A DNA stretch of 64,000 nt, taken from assembly GCF_033115175.1 (NCBI RefSeq), contig NC_084827.1, positions 144,949,701 through 145,013,700 on the forward strand, given 5' to 3'. Source of the DNA: Lepus europaeus. Lineage: Eukaryota > Chordata > Mammalia > Lagomorpha > Leporidae. The notes under the pieces were generated by a model. It made no database searches and was not told the origin of the DNA. It saw only the letters and a list, made by a program, of their open reading frames with translations. Of this stretch, positions 32,605 through 44,600 are shown in pieces. The position numbers were made by a program, and so were the translations under genes. Numbering within the stretch: the stretch's first letter is position 1; each line of letters starts with the position of its first letter.

Positions 32605-35600
32605 GTGAGCTGGGACTAAGACTGCGTGGGAGGAGGGGTTTCTGTCTCATGTTCGGTCTAGCCACTGGGCTTGGTTTTGGCTGTGAAAGGTTTGTTTGTT
32701 TATTTGAAAGTCAGATATTTGAAAGTCAGAGGGAGGGAGGGTAGGAGGGAGGGAGAGAGAGAGAGAGAGAGAGAGAGATCTTCTATCCACTGGTTTACTC
32801 CCCTAATGCCCGCTAAGATCCAGGGCTGGACCATGCTGAAGCCAGGAGCCAGGAACTTCATCTGGGTCTCTGATATGAGTGGGAGGGTGGGAGGGACCCA
32901 GGGTGGGAGGGACCCAAGTGCATGGGTCATCCATTGCCTCTCCAGGCACGTTAGCCAAGTAGTTGGGTCTCCCACCGGCACGCTGCTGGGAATGCCAGCA
33001 CCGCAGGCAGCAGCTTAACCGGCTGCGCCACCATACTGGCCTCTGAAGTGTTTTATGGCCTGGTGATTAGAACCGTTCAGTTCTTTGGAACCTGAGCTAC
33101 CCTGGTCAGTGAAAGGAATGATGAATTCCAGAAGTTCCTAGCTCCACTCTGAGGGATGTTAGTGCAGGGAGGAGATGCTCAGCTTTTTCTGGCTATAGAT
33201 GATGTGCCTATCTTGATGTTGAGGTAGTTCCTTCCTTTTATAAAAATTATGTATCTGAAAGAGACAGAGAGGTATCTTCCGTCCACTGCTTCTCTTCCAC
33301 AGTGCCCAGAACTCAACCTGGGTCTTTGATGTGAGTGACAAGGGACCCAACCACTTGACTCACCATTTGATGCACATTAGCAGGAGTTCTAAGTAGTGTC
33401 TTAATTTGTACAAAGTGCCTGCCCTGGTTTCATTTCTTTTTCAACACATGGTGGGCAACACAGTATTGGCTGCCATCAGGCCCTCTCTGCCAACGACCTC
33501 TAAAGAATTTCTAGGGCGGGGCCAGGTGATGGCAGGTGCAAGGGCGGGGCCAAGCTGAGATTGTATTTTATGTCTTCCGAGTGTGATGGAAAACAGCACT
33601 GGACCTGGAATCAGGAGGCTTACTGTGTGAATGGGCCACATAGACACTCAAAGTTGTTTTCAAGTCTATATGCCACTCCCAGAGTTGATCCTTCAAATGG
33701 ATACTATTTGTAAAAGCACTGGACTGACTGAGGTGTCTTCTGCAAGTGTGAGACTTCATTTGTCATTTTGGGTGTCTGTCTCAGAAAGATGCTCTACGAA
33801 CTGGCGGAAGCCATCGACACAGACACCTTAAAGAGCATGACCTTCCTTCTGAGAGATTCTATGCCCAGAACCGAGATGGTGAGTGCATCCCAGAGAACGG
33901 GGTTTGCCTGAGCACTGCTTTGCTTGGTGGTGAGCAGGAGCTGCTGGAAATGGGCTCCAGGGAGGTTTCCTTCTTGCGGGAGGCAGTGTTGTCCAAGGGT
34001 TAGAACATCTGCTTTCGTGTCAAATGGGCCTGGATTCCAGTACTGATTCTCCTTCTCAACCTGTGATGGGGGATACGGAGTAACCGTCTCTGAGCTTGTG
34101 TTTTCTTACCTGTGGGCTCTATGGCTTGCATCTAGGACTATTGGGAGAATACGATGAAGTAACATGCACAAAGCATTGGCCTGAGGCCTGTATTTGGCAT
34201 AGTAACCATGAACTCAATGCTAGGTGTTACTGATATCCACTATGTTTTATTAGATAAAAACGTTAGGGCACAACCAGGGAATGAGGAGTGGTAAACAATG
34301 GAAAAGTGAGGATGATCTGTGGCGATTTCTGAGGGAGTCCTGGAGTCCCTTCCAGTGGACTTTGTGGTGTCTCCCATGTAGGATGTCTGTGAAAGCCAAA
34401 GGAGACAGCTGTTTGAGGACGTGCTTTGTAAAAGGCCGTACGAGCATTGTGAATGGACAGTAATGTGTTTAATATTAACATAACTGCTGGAGACTAATAT
34501 TATTGACATATCAGTCACATTTAAAAGCAGAAAAAGTACCCGTATATCTCTCTCCCAAGCCCCCAAACATTCTATTTTTTCTTTGGGCTCTAGTAACAAC
34601 TTATGACAAGCAAGTTAGTAAACTTGAGAAGGGAGAAATTTTCAAAATTTGCCCTGTAACACTAATCGTCTTCTTTGATTGCTGATTTTTTTTGGAGATT
34701 TTAAGTTATGCCATGTTTGATCATACAAAAGACTGTGAAACATGTAGGGAAGGTAAGAAATGTAACCGTGAAGTGTGCATCTGTGAACCCACCATCTAAC
34801 TTCTGAGTGCGAACAGGAGAAGGCCCCCAAGCAATCTTCCCCAGAACTACTGATATTATTGGCATATTTAAAAAATCACTGAGGTGTAGGAAGCTGTTTT
34901 ACATAAAGGATGTCAAAGAAGGACAATATGAACAATTCATCAAACAGGTTTCCTGGCCTCAGGTCTGAAGACCAAAGCAGGTTAATTCTATTTTGGCCTC
35001 AATCTTTGAGTCATTTCCACCACTATTCCACCCCGCTCTCTTTCTAGAGCCCTCGGGAATTCCAGCCTCTTACATCCTTCTCACTGGCCACTCTGCCTTG
35101 GGGTTCCTTTCTCCCGAAGACTGGTTGCAGGCTCCTTTGAGGTTGGGACAGAATCTTCTTCATGTTTATAGCCCAGGACTGGGCAGAATCTGTTCCACAC
35201 GGGTGCTCAAGTGGTCTCAATGAGGCATGCATGAATGGCATGATGTGATTTCTCCCTCTGTTTCTTTCTGAGAAAGCTGTCTGAACACTTCCTGTTTAGG
35301 TGATTTTGCAATGCGTTCTGAGGCTGTTAGCAGGCTGATGGAAACTGTTGCCGGGGATGTGGGAAGGCATGACATTCTCATAGTTGTTGTTGCTCATCAG
35401 AATCTACTGATTGTCCTCCTTAGACAGTCTCTGAAAGTCCTGTGCTTGTCTTATACTCTTTGTTAAGAAAATCTTTTTCCTTATTTTTAAAAAAATTTTG
35501 GTTGTTAAAAAAATCCAAAGCAAGAAACAGAACACAGGAATTAAAAACGACACAAAGGAAGTTTGTAAAGCTGTATAGTTTTGCATACATTCCTACGGAC

Positions 35601-38600
35601 TTACTTCTAAGGGTACAGTTTAAAAACTTGCTATGGGATCTCAAATCCCCTTAGGCTGGGTGGTAAAAATACCATCTTAACTGTTAAAGTGATCATATGG
35701 ATAGGACTGAGTGTCTGGTAATAATAATAGATAGAATTAAAAACGAGTGAATGCTCCAACTTGGGAAGCAGTCCACACAGCAGACTCATAGAATGACAAT
35801 CGCTTTAAATAGCACTTTGACCTCAGATTCAGCCCTTAAGGCATGCTGGTTTGACTGAAAAGCCCATGAGAGCATTTCAGGTATGGAAAGCCAAGACACC
35901 GTAGCAAAAAATGTTCTACATGAAGGATTTTGGTGGGTGAGACTCCAATGGAAAGAGGTAGTCAACAAAGAAGGAGGTACTTTTCTCGAAGGGAGGAAAG
36001 AACTTCCATTTGCTTATGGCCTTGTCTACATACTAATGGACTTTGTGGATTGAAAAGGCTTCCATATCCTAGGCAGCTCATGTCAAGAGCATTGGGTGTT
36101 CACTGATGTCATATATGAAAGTGTTCACTGTTAAATTAACAACAAGAGACACTGTGCACTAACTTCCCATGCAGGACTTCTGTCCTCCAATAGTTGCATT
36201 GTAATTATGTCTAAGTACTTGCCAAAGATGTATCATGCTTGGGTGCTTCTTTAAAGTTTATTAGTTTCTAAAAAAAAAAAAAAAAAGAAGTGAAATTAAC
36301 TTCAAGATGCAATGACTTTGAACAGTGCTGACTGTTGAGGAACAGTTTGTTTGTTTTGTTGATTTGTTGTTGTTGTTGTTTTTCGTGCAAATTGTTGAAC
36401 TCTTTACTTAGTATAGAGTTGGTCTTCTGTGTATAAAGTTAATCAAAAATGGATATTAGTGGAGAATGGACTGGGGATGGGAGAGGGAGGAGGAGGAGAG
36501 GTGGGAGAGTGGGTGGGAGGGTGGTATAGTGGGAAGAATCACGAATCACTATATTCCTGAAATTGTACTTATGAAATGCATGAAGTTTGTATTCCTTAAA
36601 TAAAAGGCTTCTTTGTGGGAAAAAAATCAATCTTACCAGGAAAAAAAAAGGAAAATGGCACAAAACATACAGCTTGATGTATTATTGTAAGGCTAATCCC
36701 TTTGAAATAATCACCCAAATCATTAACTTTTAAAGATTGATTTGTTTATTTGAAAGAGTTACAGAGCGAAAGAAGGAGAGACACACAGTGAGAGTGTGTG
36801 TGTAAAAATATGAAGCAATAAGAATTACTTGGCCGATGCTGCGGCTCACTTGGCTAATCCTCCACCTGTGGCCCCGGCACCCGGGTTCTAGTCCCAATTG
36901 GGGTGCCGGATTCTGTCCCAGTTGCTCCTCTTCCAGTCCAGCTCTCTGCTGTGGCCCGGGAAGGCAGTGGAGGACGGCCCAAGTGCTTGGGCCTTGCACC
37001 CACATGGGAGACCAGGAGGAAGCACCTGGCTCCTGGCTTCAGGTTGGTGCAGTGCACTGGCCGCAACGCGCCGGCCATAGCGGCCACTTGTGGGGTGAAC
37101 CAACGGAAAAAGGAAGACCTTTCTCTCTGTCTCTCTCTCTCTCTCACTGTCTAACTCTGCCTATCAAAAAAAAAAAAAAAAGAATTTCTCACATCTAGTC
37201 TGATCTTATGGTACCATGATCTTGTATGTGGTCTGTCCTAATGGAAATGTTGTTATGTGACATGACACTATTTTGATTCTTTGGCTGTAAAATGGAGATA
37301 TTAAATCTCTATTATATTGTTTCTCTCTCATCTATTATTTGGTTACCCAGAGGTAAAATTTCTATATAAATTCTTTTTTTTCAAAGAGTGATTTTATTTT
37401 ATTTTTAAAACATCATCACTTATGTTTAAACAGAAATACAGATCATTAAAAGTGTGTGAACATAGAGCAAAAAATGTAGCTTTTACTTAATCAGTTACAT
37501 GAATGAAGCTGTTTTTAAGTTTGTTCACAAACAAACCATTTTAACCACTAAAGAAATTGTATTTAAATTAACAGTAGTTAAAATGTAAAAATTCAAATTT
37601 AAACATGAAAATATGGAACAACAACAAAAAAACAGGGAGTATCTTCATTACCAAACAGATGAACAAATTTGCAGGTCCTCAGGTACTTTCTGAGGCATAT
37701 CAAGACACTACATCAAAGGTTGCATTCATTTAGAATTATCAATACATGTTCAGTGCTGAGGCTATTTGTAGCACTTACAGTATATACAAAGCAGTATCAG
37801 ACTGCTGTGGTTCACATTTGAGAAACACAGATTTAAGCTTTATGCTACAACTTGCAATTTAACATTGCAGCTAACGCAGTGACAATTACTCATTTCATAT
37901 TTTTTTCTCCTGAAACTCAATAAGCAAGTTATCATTTAAGCACATGGAATAATGCCATGTCTTCTTCGCTTATAATGGTAAATTTTAGAATTCAAATACT
38001 TTGTATTGTGGAAACTTTACCTAACTGTACAAAGGCTCCCAAATACAGTACAGTCAAAAAGTTTCTTCTGTGTAAATTCCATTAATTTATAGTTATTTTA
38101 TTACAGATAAATGTAAGACACTACTCCAGATTATTGGGCAACAAAAATGTCAGTGTGTCACTGCCTATATTTATGTACGAGCACACCACAACCACAACCA
38201 TGGCAAGCAAATGCCCTCACATGTCCCCCACTGCTCCTGAGGTCCCTTTCCACATCACAGGAGCTAGTTTAATGGATACTGTCGGGTTTCAACCTATCTC
38301 TGAAAGTTCTTATTAAAAATTTTGAGATTTAATGAATGGAACATCTACAGTTTCAATAAGCTAGTTTTTTTCTTATTCTTCACTAACAAGTTCAAATATA
38401 ATATATAATGTTTTACATTTTTATAGATCCCTTATTAAAATGATTAAAGGTATCTAAAATACCATTAGTGGATAAATATTAACCAAAAGATGACACTACA
38501 TATTTTTGAGACTTTTTTTTCCCTAACTAGAAAAGCTATGGGATTCATAATACATAGATATGATAGGTATAACATAGATATAATGACATTTCCACCCTGC

Positions 38601-41600
38601 TGTTTTACAGCATCAGTAATAAGAGTAAATGCATGAAATGCAGATAGAAGAGCAGGATTTCAGGAGAAAGATCTAGTAAGCACTTGGCTTTTGGATGCCT
38701 CAAACACGAAAGAGTTCACAGTGCTTATAAGCACTATCATTATTTTCATCCTTTAAGTAGTTCAAATCTTTATTTCATTTCTCATTTTATCCAAAATAAA
38801 AACTAATTCATTACATAATGTATCTTATCAATTTCAGTTTTCAAGTATTCAAGTAATGCAAACCGAGGTATTTTCTTTTGTGGCAACAACACACTTGTGG
38901 ACTAAGCTTTAAAAACAGGGAAAAATTCATTTAAAATAACCGATACACTCTTCTGCCCAAAGATGTAAGAGCTAAGACTTAACAGTGTAGTCACATAAAT
39001 GGTATGTAATAAGAGAAGGAAAAACAAGATGGTCCAATATAACCAATGTCTTCTTTTTAAAAAGATTAAAAAACAGATTACCTTAATATGTGGCTAGATT
39101 CCCAGTAGCAGGATATTCTGAAATCTAAGGGACTATAGAAGAAAAACCAGAGTAACTTCAATTTCCCTGCCATTTTTCCATCCAAAGATTTGTTTTCTAA
39201 CTCGGATATTCTTTCTTCTGCTTCACCAAGTCTGTTGTTAAGGTTTTTCACTGCATTTTTTATTCGATCTATTGAAGTCTTCATTTCCAATATTTCATTT
39301 TGATTTCTCTTTAAAATCTCAATTTCATGGGAAAAAATGTTCATTCATGGATTTCTTTAACTCATGGATTTGTTTCTGATTACTTCCAAGTAATCCTATG
39401 ATCAATTTTTTGAATTCTGTTTCTGGCATTTCTTCAGTCTCTTCATCTTCACATTCTAGTATTGAAGGGTTGTTAGGTTCCTTTGGGGGCATCATGTTGT
39501 CTTCTTTATTCTTATTTCTTGAGTTGCTGTGTTGTTTATTCTGGGGCATTTGTGGAGATGGTTGTTGTTGTTTTCTCCTGTGATGGCTTTTATCCTTGGA
39601 CTACACCTCTGTGGATTAGTGGAGTGTCTCCTCTTTCAGTGAATGCCCAGAAGTGGTCTTCTGGGTGTGTTCAGGGAGCTCTGTTCAGTGCTCCAGTGTG
39701 AGGGGAGTGTCCAAGGTGACACCCAAGTAGTATGGGAAATCTCTTCTTTTTGTTTCTTTTTTAATCAGAGTAGAGGTTTAATCTGCTCTGTTGGCATAGT
39801 CTCACGCTCACCTCCTCTCCTCCAAGGAGACCAACGCCTGGTCTCTAGCCCCAGTAGGTATAATATTCATTTGCACTGCCACAAGAACCACACAAAGGAT
39901 CCGTGCAGTTCTCAGTGTGAGCATGGATCCCACAGCAATGTCCCTCACCAGGGAATCGAGGAGCCACAGACATGTGGAGCCACCCACAGTGACTGCCCAG
40001 AGACCCAGCCATGCTCTGCATCCTCCCACGCAGCAACAATGTTTTCACAGTCCCAACACACAAGGCTCCCACGGTCGTGAGCACCCAGCCCCCTGTCAGT
40101 TCTCCCAGCCAAATTCAGGCATCTCTGATTGGCTGGTTGCTGGGCACATAGACACGGGCTGGCGCAATGGTTACATATGTCCAAAATGATGTCTGCCCTC
40201 TCCTGGTTAGTTACAGGACGCTGGTGCCTGCTGGTGGGGGAGAGAGAAATGTGCCCCCCTTTTCCCTCTAGGTTGTCAGGTACACTATCCCCCCAAGAGC
40301 TCCAAGCTGTACTCACTCCAGGTTCTTCCTGCAGCTTTATCACCGGTGCCTTGGGCTCCCATGGTCTGTTCTCACCTCACTTTCCAAAGATGTTGCTGGG
40401 GCTCTCACGGCTGGGGTCTTGAGCTGTGCACGTCCATGTCCTCCACTTAGATCCACAGATCTCTAATTTGTATGGAGTTTCCTCTGCCACTTCCCCCTAA
40501 CGCTTCCCTGAAATTGTACTCTCTCTGCTTTTTTAAAGACTATCTTCCCCTAGACTAGAGCAGTAAGCTCCCTCCCTATTCCGCCATCTTGGTGTCTCTC
40601 CTATATATAAATTTTTGATTCTTTTATCTACTCAGTTTTCAAGATAATGAATTGATTTCTTGTCATTCACTGAAGATTACCTGTTATAAAAATATATGTA
40701 AACTGAACTCAGGGATTTAAACATATTTGAGGAATTCAAGCCATTGCAGTGGTCCTTATTGAAGTCTACATTGTCCCATTGCGGCCCAGTGGGAGCCTTT
40801 TTCAGTTGGTCCTAGGTCATTTGGATAGCTTAGTATTTTAATGTGTCTTTACTGTCTTGCAGAGATGTTCCAGGTTCATTTTTTGTACTTCCTGCCAGTC
40901 CTGGAGTCTGTCACTTCTCTAAAAGGTTTTGACTTCTTTTAATGAGCAATGTTATTTCAGGGCCACAGACGAGGTGCTAAAGGATGCACAATGCACCTCG
41001 CTTGATAATTGCTTCTGGGTTTTCTTTTCCCCAACGTATACAGCTGGGAAGTGAATGTGTGCATGTGTGTGTGTGTGTGTACTTGTATGCGTGTGTGAAT
41101 TTTGTTTTCATTTATTTGAAGTCAGAGTTGCAGAGAGAGATTGAGAGAGATCTTTCATCTGATGCTTCACCCCCCAGATGGTTGCAACGGCCAGCACTGG
41201 GCCAGGAGGAAGCCAGGAGCCTGGAGCTCCATCCAGGTCTCCCACATGGGTGCAGGGGTCCAAACACTTAGGCCATCTTCTGCTGTCTTTCCCAGGCCAT
41301 TAACAGGGAACTGGATTGGAAATGGAGCAGCCAGGACTCCAAGTGTCGCCTATATGGGATGCCAACATTGCAGGCAGTGGCTTTACCCACCATACCACAC
41401 TGCTGGCCTCATGTGTGCGAATTTTTGTTTTACTTAACATAGGTCGTGGGTTCATTCTTCTTGTTTTAATTCAAATTCAAGTCAATCAGGTTTTTATTTA
41501 ACCTCTTTTGTCTTATAGCTGTATCTTTTCCGGGTTCTCAAGTCACGGAGGATGACAGGATTAGAAAGTTACATGATTACTTCCCGCGTTACACACACAG

Positions 41601-44600
41601 CGGTCTCAGCAGATCAATGTATTTATTACTTCTTCTTCTTCTTTTTAAAAGATTTATTTTATTTATTTGAAAGACAGAGTTACAGAGAGAGGTAGAGACA
41701 GAGAGAGGTAGAGACAGAGAGAGGTCTTCCATCCGCTGGTTCACTCCCTAGATGGCCACAACGGCTGGAGCGGCGCCGATCCAAAGCCAGGAGCCAGGAG
41801 CCAGGAGCTTCTTCTGGGTCTCCCACATGGGTGCAGGGGCCCAAGGACTTGGGCCATCTTCTGCTGCTTTCCCAGGCCATAGCAGAGAGCTGGATTGGAA
41901 GAGGAGCAGCTGGGACTAGAACCGGTGCCCATATGGGATGCTGGCGCTTCAGGCCAGGGCTTTAACCCACTGTGCCACAGCTCCGGCCCCAATATATTAC
42001 TCCTATCTCCAGTATGACTGTTCACAGTAGGGGGAAAGTTAACTTGCCTATGCTATGCCCATTCTTTCCCTATTTGACTTGAGAGTTGAAATATATCTAC
42101 ACACACAGCCATTGTATACTACTCTCTCTTGTAATCCTTGTAATTTAATCCGTGCTTTACAAATATATACAAAGAATGCTTCAAAAATGTGGAAAATGGA
42201 ATTAAACATTAGTTTATTTTGGGGGATAAAATTTTGAAATCCATGCATAGCTTTTTTCAAAATTATGCATTTTCTATGAACTTTTTGAAGACCTTTTATA
42301 TATCTAGCCTAAAGGTCTAAGAGGTGTTGGAGAGTTTTTAAAACATAGAGGTCTTGATTGAGATGATAATTGTTTTTTTAATACACTGTTAATTTTTTAG
42401 AGATTTATTTATTTATTTGAGAGGCAGAGTTACAGACAGAGACAGAGAGAGAGAGAGGTCTTCTTTCTGCTGGTTCACTCCTCAAATAGCTGCAATGGCC
42501 AGTGTTGGGCCAGGCTGAAGTCAGAGGCTGCTTCTTGGTCTCCCACGCAGGTGCAGGCGCCCAAGGACTTGGGCCATCTTCTACTATTTTCCCAGGCCAT
42601 TAGCAGAGAGCTGGATCAGAAGTGGAGCTGCCAGGACTCAAACCGGCATCCCTGTGGGATGCAGGTGCCACAGGCAGAGGCTTAACCTACTACACCACAG
42701 CGCCAGCCCCAAGATGATAATTGTTTATAAAGCGCTGTAAGGATGTTCTGCTTCTGCCAGGTAATTTCAGTTTGTAAGGCTCATGGTTGCAGTGCTCCTG
42801 TTTGCAAAGCAATTACCTGCTGAAGTGACAGCATTTGCCTTAAACACAGAGTCTCAGCACAGGAGAGCCTTACAGTTTGAAAAGCTCTCTGGGTGTTTCA
42901 CATTATTTTCTCTCCCTAGTTGGGGTATCTTTCTTTCTTTTTCTTTTTTTTTTTTTTTTTTTTGGACAGGCAGAGTTAGACAGTGAGATAGAGAGAGACA
43001 GAGAGAAAGGTCTTCCTTCTGTTGGTTCACCCCGCAAATGGCCGCTGCAGCTGGTGCACTGTACCGATCCAAAGCCAGGAGCCAGGTGCTTCCTCCTTGT
43101 CTCCCATGCGGGTGCAGGGCCCAAACACCTGGGCCATCCTCCACTGCCTTCCCGGGCCACAGCAGAGAGCTGGCCTGGAAGGGGAGCAACCGGGACAGAA
43201 CTGGAACCCCAGTCGGGACTAGAACCCGAGGTACCGGCACTGCAAGTGGAGGATTAGCCTAGTGAGCCCCGGCGCCGGCCAGGGGTATCTTTCTTTATTG
43301 GTGTCCCATTCTTATGCCAAGGGCACAGTTGGGTATTATGGGGTGGGGGCAGTATAGGGTCTGGGTAGTCTGGGGTGGGAGGTGAGGGGTGAGGGACATG
43401 GCTTTGTTACAGGAGGACTGATACACTACATAGTCGTTTTCCAGTAGGAAAAGCCCGGGATGTGTTTTCCTCTTTGGTTTCCACGGGTCCTAGATGTTGT
43501 CTGAAGGCATCTGTAGCTACAGAATCATATTTAGTGTCAGAAGCATTCCAGAAGTTTTTCTCTCTGTTCAATCAGCTGTTTTTCAGGGGTGGGGAAACTT
43601 TTTTTTCTGCCAGGGTACATTGGGGGTATTTTTTTTTTTTTTTTTTGACAGGCAGAGTGGACAGTGAGAGAGAGAGACAGAGAGAAAGGTCTTCCTTTGC
43701 CGTTGGTTCACCCTCCAATGGCCGCTGCGGCCAGCGCGCTGCGGCCGGCGCATCACACTGATCCAAAGCCAGGAGCCAGGTGCTTCTCCTGGTCTCTCAT
43801 GCGGGTGCAGGGCCCAAAGACTTGGGCCATCCTCCACTGCACTCCTGGGCCATAGCAGAGAGCTGGCCTGGAAGAGGGGCAACCAGGACAGAATCTGGTG
43901 CCCCGACCAGGACTAGAACCGGCGCCACAGGCGGAGGATTAGTCTATTGAGCTGCGGCCCCCTGCCCATTGTGGGTATTTGTAACATCATTTGCGGGCCA
44001 TATGAAATCATCCACTTAAAAATGAACCTGCTGCGGACTTCATGAACTTAGAGTCCTGCCTGCGGCTGCCTTGGCAGGCCAGACCAGATGATGGCACATT
44101 GCTCAAGCAGCCAAAGGACTGGCTATGTTTTTCTCACTCAGTGCAACAGTGAAAGGGAGAAGTCACTATATTAAGCTGTGGCACGGAACAGGTCACATGC
44201 CAGAAAACTGCACTTCCTTCGTGGATCCCAAATGCTCTCAGCGTCATGTCCCAGTCTGGCTGTGCAGCACATGCCACAGATCCGTCCAGCTTGGTTTCTT
44301 CTGGATTTCACAGTCAGGCCAGCCTTTGGAAGTGAGTAAAAGCCAGTCTCTACCTTAGAGGAGTTTCCCTCCATGCTTAATGAGGTTGATTTCCTGCTAT
44401 TGCTGCTAGGGAAGACTTTACACGGAGATCAGTCACTTCCTAGCCCCTGGAGCTGGCACCCTTCCAAGGGAAAGAAGTTGAATTCCTAGTCTCTCCAGGG
44501 GGACAAAAATGATCCTTGCAGGCTTTTCTGGGATTCCTCATTGATAGCATTCTTACATATTTCAGCTTCCACACATCCTGAGAGCTGTCATAAAATTATT

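Noticed and set aside
32030..32665. 211-codon open frame on the minus strand over the CASP10 DED1 exon
   Set aside because: Antisense shadow of a real coding exon; no family resemblance and it runs into intron on both sides without splice logic.
42854..43257. Overlapping frames on both strands with Arg/Glu or Ser/Leu runs
   Set aside because: These come from the SINE purine/pyrimidine block and core. The same pseudo-peptides (SLSLSLS, EREREK, ALCCGPG) recur at every SINE.
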